Assembly: GCF_026230105.1 (NCBI RefSeq)
Contig: NC_079474.1
Location: 4,288,187-4,352,186 of the forward strand
DNA: 64,000 bases
Direction: 5' to 3'
From: Diorhabda sublineata
Taxonomy: Eukaryota > Arthropoda > Insecta > Coleoptera > Chrysomelidae
Made by a program: the position numbers and the translations under genes. The stretch's first letter is position 1, and every line of letters begins with the position of its first letter. Below are positions 10,710-22,930 of this stretch, in pieces. The notes beneath the pieces were generated by a model, which was given only the letters and a program-made list of their open reading frames with translations, did no database searches and was not told the DNA's origin.

Positions 10710-13700
10710 CTGTGCACACAAAATATCGTATAATATTAAAAAAATTCCAAATAACTTCTTGCAACTAAACCAGAGACTCAAAATAAGAACTAAATAATAA
10801 TCGAGTGGGTTAAACACCTAATTGGATCAACAAACATAATAAGAAAGAGAGGAGCAAGTTCTGGATAAGAAAGAAGGCGATTTGAAAAATAATTTTAAAA
10901 ATATAAGGAAGATCAATGAGAAACTATAAAGAAAAATTAGTTAAAAGAAAAAAGAAGAAAACAACGTAGGATCTTCAATAGAAATAATTTAACGCTAAGT
11001 TGAGTCTATAAACTGACAAAAAAATGGACAAAAGGAAAGGAAAGACTGAGGAAGACCTGGAGAAGATAGTAGATAATATGGGAGAAAATACAGTAATGAT
11101 CAACAAAAAACTATAGAAAAAAATGAATTTGAAGATAAAGTTCATAACATAGATAGAACATATAATAATAAAAAAATTAACAGGCATAGGAAGGTGAGAA
11201 AGGACAAACATATGGAAGTGCTAGAAATTAAAGAAAATTAAATGACATATAAAAAAACAAAATCGACGAGAAATCGAGTTAATGCAGAAGAAAACCAAGA
11301 GAACCTTTTTCAATAAGAAGAAAATGGATTAGTTCAATGACGACAGTAATTTTAAAATATTGAAAAAAATTTTAAATGATAGTGGAAGGAAAAACTATAC
11401 CAAGAATTCAAATATAAATGCAATAGAATTAAATTAATATAAGACATTTTACCTGAATGGTTAACGTTATCTGCATCATTATCATCAGTTTCAGGTTCAG
11501 GTTCCAACTCTAATTTACTCCAAAATTCGAATGCTTTTGATACTTTTTCTTTAAATTGAATCACTTTTTCCAAATCATCGACACACGGTAAACAAATTAC
11601 ATGCGATTCATCTATTACCACAGATTGATTCATGATTTCTTGAATTTTTGTCATGTAACTCTTTTCTTCTTCGGAATTTGTATTATTGATTTGTAAAAAT
11701 TCTCTAGGTTCCGTTTGATCGTTTTGTAAACAAACCAAGCACGTTTTTACACGGACCTCTGGAGTATTCTAAAAATGACAATGAGAATTACAACTTTCAA
11801 ATTTGCCATTAGAGGTCTAAGCTCTATCTTTTTTAATATATTTACTGATCACATATTAGAAGAAAATAAACACACAAAAATAATAAATGGGAAACAGAAA
11901 ACTATCAGTAACAATAAGAGAATGTACTAATAATGATTAATAATAAAAAGGAGACTATAAGAGACTTGGTACGGAACTATGGAAAGAAATAAAAAATAAG
12001 TAAAGGAGCATAACAATATAAAAAAAGTGAAATGTATGACAAATATCTCAGGACAATAAAGGAAAATAAAAATTTCAAATTCTAAGTAAACTGAGGGTTT
12101 ATTTCAATTTCACACCTTAAACTCCCCATACCACCATATGTTTGAATGGACCACACCAACAGATATTAATAATTGTTTGCTTACCTTTTTTTCTTCATCA
12201 TCCTCATTTTTCATCTTAACGTTAGGATGTTTTCTATCTAAATGTTTTTTCAAATTCGATGTAGTTGATCTAAAACCCAATTCTTTCTTGCAAATATTGC
12301 AAGTCGCTATATACTCTCCTGGTTTTTTTCTCGTAAAATATTTCCAGATTTGTGAACGTTTCCTTTTCGTATTTCCATCTGAAGAATCTCTGTCGTCCTC
12401 ATCTCCTTCAGATTTGACAGTACGTAAAGTTGAATCAAAAGAAGAATTATTTTCCTAACAGGAGCAAATGAATTATAATTATCTTAAAATTACAAATGAA
12501 TAGATTTTTTACCTCTTTAACTGGTTCTATTTTGATATCAAAAGTAACATTTGGGTGCTTCCTCTGAAAATGTTTTTTAAGATTATTTGTTGTGCTTCTG
12601 TAACAAAATTCTTGATTACAAACATTGCAGATGGCTACAGAATCAGAATTTGGTTTTTCGGTAAACACATTCCAAATCTGCGATCGTTTTTTATTAGAAG
12701 ATATATTTTTCACGTCAGCTTCTTCATCGAACGTCGGTGATGGTCTAAAATCGGGATCGTCGTCATCGGATTGATCTAGATTCCAAAAATCGTTGTGTAG
12801 ATCGTCATTACTATCTACTTGCTGATTTTGATCGTTTGCATCATTGTCAATATTTTGAAACACCTTAGTTTCGTCTAACAAAACTTGTTCTGTTTGATTT
12901 TGGTATTGTCCTTTGTCTTCCTTATTTCCATCTATATTTTTGTTTTGATCAAGTTCTTCATTTGATTCTTGATATACTTGATCTTGTTCAACAGACACAT
13001 CCTAAAAAGTAATCTTTAAAATTGAAAAAATCAAACACTGTAAGATGTTCATTATTAGATAATTATATAAAAGAAGCACATGATTTTTTTAGAGAATGGA
13101 TATAGTCAGCTATCCTCAAAAGGGAGTTATATTATCATTGTGAACTTTTTTCTAAAGCTACAACAAATAGAAATACTTGGAAAACAACTTGACTTCTCCT
13201 ACACTTCCAATAATTATACATAGTCATATTTCAACCAATTTACTCAAAATTTTGATGAACTATACACACGAACCTTATTTATGAATCACTCAATTTATGA
13301 GCCTCACGTAAATCTATCACTTGATTATAAGTTTATCCTGTTTGTGAAAATACACAAAAACATCCAATTTTGTCACTTTTTTAATAAAAAGTTGTTGCTT
13401 CCACAATATTTATAGAAATTAATTTTTCTCTTGTTCCTTCACTTACCAGTAGTTATTTATGCTTCCTATAAATATGCTTTGTAAGCTTACCAGTAATTGT
13501 CTTATAAGAAAACTCCTTTTTACAAATATTACAAAAAGCCATAGAATCAGAAACAGGAATTTTAGTGAAAAATTCCCAGATGTTATTTCCACTTTTATCT
13601 AAATTAGAAAGTTTTCCATGATTGTCTGGTAGTTTTCTGATCTAATTTACATTCTGTTTACAACTTAATACAATTTTTTTGGGATGCTTCATGATTATAT

Positions 13701-15233
13701 GTTTTTGAAGATTGTTCGTCGTTGATTTACAAGAAATATCTTACAAAAAATTACAATTAGCAATTGTTGCAGTATCCTGTTCTTTAGAAAAGAAATCACA
13801 AATCCTTGAAATTTTTTATAGATGCATAAGCTACTTCATTATATTGTTTTCCAATAGAATTGTCCACAATTTCTTTCGTATCTTGGTCTGTTTCACATTT
13901 ATTTTCAACATTAATGACATCTGACTTATTCTAATGCTTCCTGTTTAAGTGTTTACGGAGATAACCAGTACTACTTCTTTGAAATTTTTTTTTGCAAAAA
14001 TTACAGGAAGCCTTTAGTATTAGAATCTTCAATTTTTGTAAAAAATTCTCACACACATGATTCCCTCTTACCTGAAGATCACTGGGTAATTCCATTATCA
14101 AAATTTACTTCATCTTTCATTCAGGATCATTACTTGTATCATCAATTTCTAATAATTCTTTAAAATGTTGTCTATTAATGTTTTTTGAGATTACCCATGG
14201 TAGATTTATATGAAAATTTATTTTTACACAAATTACAAGACGCAATACAATCAGATAATGGTATTTTGTGAAATACAGAATTATAAATATCGTTTACCTA
14301 TTTATGTTTTTGGAGATTACTTATGGTTGATTTGTAGGATATATTCTTTTTGCAAAAATTACACATTGCTATGGAATAAAAATTTTTAAAAAATTCCCGC
14401 AAAGGGGACGAATTTTTACAAGAATTTGTTACTAAATCATTTTCATTGCTATTAGATCAAGCTTCATCAGAATTATATGCTATAAAAGTAGAATTCGTAT
14501 CATCACTTACTGCTTGTAATTCTGGATGATTCCTATCTAGATGATTCTTAAGATTCCAGGTAGTTGTCTTGTAAGAAAACTCTTCATGGCATACAATACA
14601 AGAAGCAATACAATCTGAAGGTGATATTTTCGTAAAATAATCCCATAGCTGTGGTACCGGTTTAGCTGCATCCAACACTATATAATTGCAATCTTCTGGA
14701 ACTGGTTGAACTTCTACTTTAAACGATTTAACTTCACAAGCATTTTCCAATTGTCTTTCAATCACAATTTCAACTTCTTTGGGCAATGTACTAAAATAAG
14801 AAAACAGAACTGTAAAATAAAATGACAAACATACAAATAGTAATGCAAACTTTTTAGTTTAATTAAAAAAGCAAACAACTAGTTGCGTATTTATTAAACA
14901 CTATAAATAAGCACTTCACTAAACTATACGTCCGGAATGAGTAACTATGCTTCAATTGTAAGATTAGTTATCAAAAATTCTAAAACGTCAGTTTTTACTA
15001 TTACAATAGGTTAAACAGGATTTAGATGAATTACAAACTCACTCTGTTTTCTGCTCCTGCATAGGAGAGTTAATATCAACACCTGGATGTTTTCTTTGTA
15101 GATGTTTCATTAAATTAGTAGTTGTTGATCTGTAAGAGAATTCTTGAGAACACAAATTACAAGTGGCTATAAAATCGGATTTATGGGTTTCGGTAAACAC
15201 ATTCCAGATTGCTGAACGACGGATTGTCGACAT
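8795..15233 (-). CDS. Gene B: BED(x4)-ZAD-C2H2 zinc-finger protein, complete
   Basis: Eight minus-strand exons: 15233-15043, 14790-14511, 13001-12513, 12454-12185, 11768-11453, 10709-10487, 10390-10042 and 9049-8795. All have AG/GT borders, mostly gtaagt or gtgagt donors. Their 2,373 nt form one ORF of 790 codons plus TAA. The start is MSTIRRSAIWNVF, homologous to the gene A start. Four BED fingers lie at about residues 8-55, 105-150, 262-312 and 350-400. The ZAD is at 411-500 (TCLVCLQ, VICLPC). Seven C2HC/C2H2 fingers cover 527-740, followed by an acidic tail. The intron between exons 2 and 3 contains five decayed BED exons. Gene B is the direct tandem paralogue of gene A: matching exons, phases and sequence. 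Role as a chromatin or transcription factor is inferred from the domains. Confidence 0.9.
9050..10041. other. Gene B intron 7, purine-rich, no gene seen
   Basis: A plus-strand A/G-rich intron with a faint GKPSTNKR-like LINE-tail reading near 9530. The long minus-strand ORF over 9217-9711 is low-complexity F/L/S and is not taken as coding. Confidence 0.5.
11453..11768 (-). CDS. Gene B exon 5: ZAD domain
   Basis: The exon opens NTPEVRVKTCLVCLQ and contains VICLPCVDDLEKVIQF and FEFWSKLE. This gives the four ZAD cysteines in two C-x2-C pairs and the long C-terminal helix. It enters in phase 0 directly from the last BED exon and leaves in phase 1 into the zinc-finger exons. This is the exon that joins the two halves of the protein. 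Confidence 0.88.
12185..15233 (-). CDS. Gene B exons 1-4: four BED fingers
   Basis: The cores are IWNVFTE (exon 1), LWDYFTK (exon 2), IWNVFTE (exon 3) and IWKYFTR (exon 4). Each is followed by C-x2-C and a KKH-x3-KHP-type ending. Exon 3 has a long acidic N-terminal linker rich in D, E, Q and N. Exons 3 and 4 are phase 0-0 and pair by sequence with gene A exons 3 and 4. Gene A exons 5 and 6 have no counterpart here. Confidence 0.88.
13447..13641 (-). pseudogene. Near-intact BED pseudo-exon with one stop codon
   Basis: The minus strand reads 65 codons between a TAG acceptor (13642-13644) and a gtaagt donor (13446-13441). It encodes IWEFFTKIP, FCNICKKEFSYK and KHIYRKHK, then TAA at 13455-13453, then LL. 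The segment is phase 0-0, like its functional neighbours, and would splice in frame between exons 2 and 3. The stop falls where other fingers have the Pro-Glu after the last His. Its inclusion would truncate the protein, so it is either dying or a regulatory poison exon. Confidence 0.65.
13680..13830 (-). pseudogene. Decayed BED exon relic
   Basis: The minus strand shows RICDFFSKEQDTATIANCNF, then CKSTTNNLQKH and MKHPKKI. The BED pattern is recognisable, but the second Cys of the C-x2-C pair is lost to a stop and no clean splice frame exists. Confidence 0.55.
13935..14055 (-). pseudogene. Decayed BED exon relic
   Basis: The minus strand retains ASCNFCKKKFQRSSTGYLRK and HLNRKH. The upstream half, including the Trp, is broken by stops and frameshifts. 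Confidence 0.5.
14165..14280 (-). pseudogene. Decayed BED exon relic
   Basis: The minus strand reads FHKIPLSDCIASCNLCKNKF then SYKSTMGNLKKH, followed by a stop. The core Trp is missing and the C-terminal half of the finger is lost. Confidence 0.55.
14300..14440 (-). pseudogene. Decayed BED exon relic
   Basis: The minus strand reads PLREFFKNFYSIAMCNFCKK then SYKSTISNLQKHK and a stop. The Trp of the W-x2-F core is Arg-like here. It begins just past the gtaagt donor of exon 2. Confidence 0.55.
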
Positions 15234-18200
15234 TTTTATGTTATAAAATATTTAAATACGGTGTTCAGTTATTAAAGGCGAAACATATAACATTTCCAGA
15301 ACAACAACAAACAATTGCTGACAAAGTGACACGCTAATTTAGACGGATGAATTTTGACTTTGATGACACACAGTTTGGCCAATAGTAAGTGTGGTCTTTC
15401 ATTTAGTACGTGTTCAGTTCGTCTATTCTGGATAAAATATAAAGCCAGGGAGCGGTCGAAAGGTTTTCATCGATCGTATAAACAGAACATGCGCATTTTA
15501 TATTATTTACATGAAAATAAACTGTAATGATTATTGGATTTCTCCTATAAACTCGTTCATTTTTATTTATATCGAAGCTTATAGTGGATTAACAGTCAAC
15601 TAGGCGTGCAAAACTTTTTCTATGTAATTAAACTTATTAAAAAGCTCTGCATATATCTGGCAATTCTGACTAGTATGTGCGTCAAATATGGATACAATCA
15701 ATTATTTTAATACTAAATTGACACCGATATAAATTATCACATAATTGCGATTGAATTGTCGTTCATATTATTATCCCAATTGGAGAATAATTAACGAGCG
15801 AGATGGTTTAGTAAGCAACTTGAACAATGAGAAGTTTATTCAGTCATCGCAATGGCACGTATGAAACTTTGCATAAAGCAATTATTCAGTCCATATTAAT
15901 AAGAAAAGTTATTTCAACTATGCTCACATAACATTTGATTTTGAACTTTGGAAATTATTGTGTTCGTATTAAGTAAACATTTTTAGTAGATATCCAATTT
16001 ATTATTTCTATCCCTCACCGATTCATCTTCACTTTTTTCCACGTTTAGTTAATTCAACCGAATTGAATAATCTTAAGAAACCTCTATTTTAAGAATTTAT
16101 CTATGGTTTCATACGATCGACCTTGAGGTTTTCTTGGCAAATTTTTAAAATAATTTATTCAATTTTAGTCGTTTTATTCGGCATTATCGCATCAAAGAGT
16201 AAATCTTTTCTATTTTTAATCTATTCTACAATAACCACAAAGATTTATTGGAATTGCTGACATTAGAGCGAATAACTAGAAATGCAATGTTGCAAGTTCA
16301 GATATTTTTACTGTTTCCGGATACATTAATCTTTTTATATTCCTGAAAAGCTCCTAAGTAAAACAAATATGCAGTGTTATAATTAGTACATGATAATGAA
16401 AATGTATTAGTCACCTACAATAAAAGAAAATCTCGCTGTAAAATACTTAAATATATTTAAATTGAGTTTGTAGTATTTGGGACGTTATTTCAATAAGAAA
16501 ATTTGTCATAACCGCTCCCCCTCTCCATGTAATAGTAATGGTCAAAACTAAACATTTATTTTTACATCTTTTAATGGTTTTGACATTGTAATATGTTAAA
16601 AATAAAACTAAATGTCATGGTTTCAATAATTGAGATTAAATTTTGTTTGTTGTACATTTTTGTCTTCTACAATATCATTATTCAAATAATTTAAGACTAT
16701 GAAACATTAATTAAACATTCATAATACCTTCTTTATATTTCTATGTTTAATAACAATGTTGGAAGTTGAGATATTGCCACGTCTAGTTTTAGAAATATCA
16801 TAAACACGTTTTCAATTGAATGCTTCCAATGAATATAATCGACGAATCCCTCTGATGTATCTCAGTAAAGAACAATATCCTTTGACACCGTATATAAATG
16901 ATAATTATAAAAATATATCAATTTATTTATATCATTACCCAGCTATTTTTATCGTACTTGTGGAATTTTTATTTTCCTTATTCGATATTTTTAGTTTATC
17001 TGCATTTTTCTTATAGTAGTTTACTTGTAGACTTGTAAAATCATTTTAATGATAACCTATAAAATTATGGAAATTCACACCGACGGATTAGATTTCATAT
17101 TAAATATTACGGCACGATTATAGAAGGTGACTCTATAATATACATAAAAAGTTCTTTCAATTGGTATAACTTTGTACTAACAACAGATATATACAGGGAA
17201 TAATAACAAAAATCTTTTTTGTTTACATTCTTTTCTGCTATTTTACTTCACTTATTTCAATTTCAATTTCAATTCAAAAACAAAATAAATTGCATTTACA
17301 TATTGGATACTAATCTTTCTAGATATAATAGGACACTTAAATTTGACATCGTTCGATAGCTATTAAAGATTGTATTATTAAATCGCGTTTGTTTCTAACT
17401 TTTAAATTCTAAAGATTCCAAACGAATGGTGATATTAGTTATCACATAAATGAATTTTATCAATTTTAACGATTTGTTGCTTGGTAAGAAAATTATTTGG
17501 AGTAAATTCCAAAAATTCACCCGGCGAATAGTATATAAAGTTTGTCTATGGTCTTACATCACATGTTCCTCTCCAATACAATATGGCGTTGTGTTTCAAA
17601 CGTCATTGTTTGTTTGTTTTTATAAAGTTTTCTGTCAAATATAAGACGGTAGGATTATCGCCCTGTGGAAAAATTACAAAAAAATCATCTGCGTTATTTT
17701 ACGTAATATGCAGGTACTTAATAAAGGTACTTATTATTCGTTCCTGCACATATTTTGAATGTTACTCAAATTCAAATGGGATTGAATAATTTTTAAGTAA
17801 CACCACCGTGTACAAAACGCGACTAGGTTTATGGTTATAAACGTAAAGGTTTTGTATAAATATGTTTTATCTGTAGTGAGAATTTCATATTGTTGTGAAA
17901 TTTTAAAATAATATACATAATTTCGTCAGTTGGGACTGTGTGAACGTATCAATATGTTGCGTGTTAGGTGACAAATAATTCTTAAGATTGTGCGTTTATT
18001 TTTAAAATTTCCGTTTAACCCGTTTTGGCATTTTTCTTCAAATTCGACTTTTGTGAGAAATGTAAGTTGATTTCATGAATTTTTCAGTTTATTTTTAATA
18101 GGAATTGGATAAAAAAATTTGGTATAAACATTAAAAACTTTATGAAATAAAAATTTATATACCTTTTTAATTTTTAATAAACATTTGACAAAGAAAAATA

Positions 18201-18310
18201 AGTGTCTTTATTATAGATAAATTTTAGTCGCCGTTTTATTACTTGAGCTTTGTTTTTTTGGTAAATTCTTGGTTATCAACATTGAAAATCATTGTTGTAG
18301 TATTCATAGT
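15234..18310. other. Intergenic, no gene recognised
   Basis: AT-rich DNA upstream of the gene B start. It must include the gene B promoter and 5' UTR. Short ORFs at 16816-17016 and 17450-17789 lack domain signatures and are not called. Confidence 0.5.
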
Positions 18311-18670
18311 ACGAGGGCAGGTCAATAAGTCCGTGATTTTTTGAATAAAATGAAAGTTTTTTTTTATAATAAATAATTTTTTTAACGTAGCTTCTGTATA
18401 CTTTATGTAACTTTCGTCTATCCCTTCCAAAAAAATAAGGCTACTCTTGTTAATCGAAATGGTATTGTTTGTGAGATTATCCTATCGTTGGAGTCGAATA
18501 TCTTTCATTTTTTTGAATTTTGAAATAAAAAATGATCACTCAGTACTAAATCCGGATAATAGGGTGAATTATTAAGCAATTCGTAGCCTCATTCATTTAT
18601 TTTTACGATGAAAACTGCATATGTGTAGATTTTTGCTTGGTCCTGGTACAATTTTATTTCTTAGCCAAAA
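18311..18670 (-). mobile_element. Mariner transposase C-terminal fragment
   Basis: On the minus strand, with stops, the reading includes a degraded HQDNA motif (LYQDQAKIYT) and PYYPDLVLSDHFLF. These correspond to the second and third catalytic motifs of mariner transposases. The left edge at 18311 (cgagggcaggtcaataag) resembles a mariner terminal repeat. The 5' half is missing. Confidence 0.65.
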
Positions 18671-19959
18671 GCGTTGATAGTTAATCATATAATAAGTTAA
18701 AATGGAAAAGGGCCGAAATATAACTGCTATAAGAGAGGAACGAATAGCTAAGTACTCATTTTCAATATTTTCCTCGTGTTTATTGGTATTTTAATCTAAA
18801 AAATGCAAAATAATCCTATTTACTGGTAAAACTTGATCCCCATTCCTATTAATACATTACAGAGAAATGTCAAGTTTTAAACAGTGTTGCCGCTTTGTTA
18901 TATTCATGATAAATTTGTTTTTGGAAGCATTCGTTACCTCGTTTTATAAACATTGGTTCGTAGGAAGTATATTTCTATTTAAACTCGAGTTAAATATTAT
19001 TTGAAAACGAAATTATACACATTTTGATATAACTTTAATTGGGAAGCTTGTAAATTTCTCTAGAATATTTCTAAGACGTTAATTTCTTCGCGTTTATTTT
19101 TGATGAAAATCAACGTTGCATTCACAGGTCTCTCTACTATTCAATACCTCAATTTATGTTGAAACGACAAGTTTAAGAGATAAATTCAATTTAAATACAA
19201 TAGTAGCTATTTAAGATAAAATAATAAGGACAAAATAGACATTTAAGTTTACATAAATTCTCAAGAAACTAAATTTTTCACGTGAAATTGTGAATTATCT
19301 ATGGATCCATATATTCGCATTTTTTATTACCACTATCCCATGTTTTTAAACTAGATTGGGAGCGAACTACGAGGATGGTTCCAGAAGTACCTGACTTAGA
19401 GATCGCGGAAGTTGCTTGAAAAAAATCAACCAATATAAAACCCGAACTAGGTACTACTCTGGGTGAGACTGCTCCTTCATAATCAATGGTAAATTATTGA
19501 GTTGCAGAGTTTAAACGTAGCCGTACGATCTGCGATGACCACGGCGAAACGGTGAACATATCAAATGAAGAGCGGAGGAACTGAAACTCTATATAAAAAA
19601 AACTATATTGATTATTAGGGAGAAGCTCACAACTTGACACTCCCACCAGTTTAATGGTTCACAATTATGGGACATAATATAATAATTAATGGCCCGTGAT
19701 ATGTCCGCAATAAAGATATATTCCATAGAAAAACAATCAAAGAAGAAATGAAGAAGACTGCTAAAGGTCTCGAAGATCGATCTATCACCACATAAACAAC
19801 AGTATTGAACCTTGTAGACACAGTCCGTAGGCTTTTGAACTTATCTGTAAAATATAAAATATTGATTTGTTGCATATTAGTCATTTTAGTAGTACTATTA
19901 ATGGTTTCAAGACATAACCTTATGTGGCTACCCTCTAGAACAAATTTCTTGTTGCTTGA

Positions 19960-20350
19960 CCTAACAATAAGTCGAGCAGTTTAAACGATTTTGTATTGCA
20001 GAAGATAAAAGTGGTAACACTGTTCTAGATGAAAATTGGCCCAATCTTGAAGATGCGTATGTAAAATGTAAATAGCGCATACGGAATGACGAAAACAAAT
20101 TCATTCCCAAAACATGATAGATCCTCCTTGGAACGGCTCCCTGGGAATGATACAAGACTGCGCAAATCTTTCTCCTCGCCGTCTTCCAATTTGATTACGT
20201 TCATCTGGAATTCTTAGACTGATTCTTGTCTCATCAGTAAATAAAACTTGGCACCAATTTTATAAATTCCAATCTAAATGTTGCCTTGCAAATCTTAGTT
20301 TACCAAAGATGCCTGGAGAGCTCAACTGCAGTGTAGACCAGCATTCTGAA
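19960..20350 (-). mobile_element. Tc1-type transposase fragment
   Basis: The minus strand reads VLFTDETRISLR, then RRRGERF, then FQGGSIMFWE. These are the first catalytic Asp region and following motif of Tc1 transposases. Stops interrupt it and neither end is defined. Confidence 0.65.
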
Positions 20351-20382
20351 GTTGTCGTCTTATTGATCTATCAGCTCGACAT

Positions 20383-20697
20383 TTGTCATTGACCGATTTC
20401 TTAACGAATTTAATTGCAAAATACGGTCATCTCGAGGAGTTAAAACTGAAGGACTTCTTTGTCCAGAATGTCCTAGATCGTCGACTGAAAATGCGCGAGC
20501 TAGCAGAGATGTTAGGCATTTCAAAAAGTGCGGTACATCGCATATTAACTGAAAATTTGAACATGAGAAAGCTGTGCACAAGATGGATGCCCCGTTTGCT
20601 TACAATGGAACAAAAACAGCATCCTGAAGATGTTTCCATCGAGTGCTTGCCAATGTTTGTGCCATTTCATAACGTGGGTATAAAACTTCATTTTTGA
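20383..20697 (+). mobile_element. Mariner transposase N-terminal (HTH) fragment
   Basis: The reading includes DRRLKMRELAEMLGISKSAV, then HRILTENLNMRKLCTRWMPR and LLTMEQKQ. This is the second helix-turn-helix and linker of mariner transposases. It is cut off before the catalytic Asp by the element end at 20753. Confidence 0.75.
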
Positions 20698-20753
20698 AAC
20701 AATTTTTTTCCAAAATTTTTGTGTTGGGTCAGGTACATCTGGGACCATCCTCG

Positions 20754-22250
20754 TGAATAATGAAAACTTGATAAACACACGGTAAAATAGCGAATGCATA
20801 TCAATGAAAACAACAAGAAAAACAACGAATTGTAAAATTAAAGCTATGAAGAAATTCAAGATCGGTGACTTTTTTGAAAAATCTGTTTTTATTTTAAAAC
20901 AATGATAAGATCTGAGTCGTTTCTGATCAAATGTAAAATTACAGAGCCACTTTTTTGGATATTGAATATTATCTGAGTCCATTTTCAAATTAGTCCTGAC
21001 AAGAACTGTTTTCGTATTTTGATAAAACAATAACAAGAACGCAAGGAACAACAAAATGGACACTATTCGTTCACAATTTATACAAGTGTCAATCATAATA
21101 TACGTCAAAAGTGCCGATTTGACCAATCAGGAATCTACAGAATTACCAACCTAGATTCAAATCAGTTCTCTCAGTTTGAAAACCGGATATAGCGTATGGT
21201 AGTATACAAATTATTCTTCGGTTTTGTAGTCTAAGGAGGATCTTGGTCTTCTTTATTACACAGCTACAATTCACCCAATCTCTGACTTTATTTTTCCAAT
21301 TCTCCAAAGAAGTTGGATATTCTTGGGCTTTTTTACACAACTTTTTTATTATCTTTTAAAAAGCTAGCGACAAAAAGTAAAATTGTTGTTCCAGGTGGTA
21401 TTCTTCTTATAGCTTGAAATGCTAGTGCTATTTATATGAAACCAGTTCATTTGTATATCCATTATCAACAAAATACATATTTTTTACATTACTAAGTAAT
21501 ATAGATTTCCACAGACATTCCTTCTCGTAGTTTGATTACGTAAACTCCATATTGGTACTTAATACCTGGTTACTAGCTTTGCTGGTAACATGAAGCTAAT
21601 ATCTTAGCTAAGATAGTTAAATAACTAGTGGAGGGTGCTAATGCCTCAAAAAAACAAAACAATAGATTGATTACTACACTAAAAAAAGTAAATACTAGTT
21701 CTGTAGTCACTCGAAGTCAGGGTACTAGCTTGTTAAATTACTAGCACCACCGTGGTTTGAAAAACTATCATAAAATAATCATTTATTTCAAAATTCCAAA
21801 AGAAAAATTATTTTCTGCGCACATTGCAGTTTTTTTATTTAACCACATGGAATTTATAAACTGTTTATTACATAAACAATACGTAAATAGTATGACTAGA
21901 TATTTTGACTACAAAAAACGTTTTATGCTGTGAACTTCACCTGTCTTGATTAATAACTCACTTGCGCGCATATTTGGTTGGAATTTAATCCTATCTACAT
22001 ATCTCTCATATATGTACTACTCCTATATGGACAGTTTCTATAAGTGGAAGCTGTTCCGACTAAGGAAGACATATTGGCAACGATTTCTCTATCCTCCGAG
22101 GTTCCAGCTCGGTTCTACGCATTCTCGAGCACGCGCAGTGTAGATAAAGTGTCTCGAACGAGAGAGAAAATGAATATTGTCGGTACCGTAACGTAGGGAC
22201 GTTTTGTTGAGTTGAGTTGAGCGCGTATCATGAATCGTTAACTAAAATTA
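20754..22250. other. Intergenic, no gene recognised
   Basis: AT-rich with short unsupported ORFs. Around 22060-22240 base composition becomes more balanced and CpG-containing (ctcgagcacgcgcag). That could mark the promoter or a non-coding first exon of the diuretic hormone gene downstream, but no clear donor is visible. Confidence 0.35.
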
Positions 22251-22930
22251 TCAGAACTTTATCATGATTTCTAGATTAGACTGAGAATCAGATCCCCACA
22301 GCTGTTTTCCGTACGTCCAAATGGGCTTTATAATAGTTTTATATGCTAGAATTTTATTTTGTAACAACAGCTGCGACAGTTGCTTTCTTTTATTGAATCT
22401 GCGTGTTTTCGACGTTATTATTTTGTCTAGATATACGCTTAAGTATTTTACGCTCTCTACTTGTGTGAGCTGGCAGTTACTCAGTGTGACTGAAGGGCAT
22501 TGATATCTTTTCATCGTAACTTGACTAGAAAAAATCTAACAGACGTTGTTGTCAACTTTGTCAAAGGCTTGACTGATATATATAAAGGCGACTTCACTAT
22601 GAAGTGCTGTTTACTAAACTCAAATTGATGATGATATAGTATAGGTTCAATTTGTTTTAATATAAGATTTTTCCAATAATTTGAATTATATTTGTTGTAT
22701 TTTTGATATGCTTCGGGAGCATTATTGTCTCAGCAACTGGGAAAAATGAATATTCGTTGAATTGCTTTCATTCCTTTTCCTGTTAGCTTCTGGAGAATTC
22801 TGCAAGTTATGAAATCATATCCTGGTGTTTTTTTGGGATTAATCTCTTGTAGAATCGTTTCTTTGATTAGTTGGTGACTGAAATACTTCACAGTTTTATC
22901 GATTTGAAAAGTTAAACTTTTCACAGTTTA
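22251..22930 (-). mobile_element. Jockey-like LINE fragment (reverse transcriptase)
   Basis: Minus-strand pieces EINPKKTPGYDFIT (22730-22924) and SVKYLSVYLDK...IIKPIWTYGKQLWG (22251-22514) match the beginning and end of a non-LTR reverse transcriptase. The catalytic middle between them is deleted. Confidence 0.7.

Larger units (their letters stand above)
19370..20753. mobile_element. Rearranged mariner element with a Tc1 piece nested inside
   Basis: The ends form inverted repeats: CGAGGATGGTTCCAGAAGTA at the left, and at the right a copy with two mismatches over the first 20 bp. A TA precedes the left end. The interior carries a Tc1-type transposase fragment on the minus strand (19960-20350), and on the plus strand a mariner helix-turn-helix segment (20383-20697). 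A sister fragment with related ends lies at about 55.7-56.2 kb. Confidence 0.65.

Noticed and set aside
20545..21126. 193-aa minus-strand ORF
   Set aside because: It crosses the mariner end and AT-rich flank, and is antisense to the recognisable HTH fragment.
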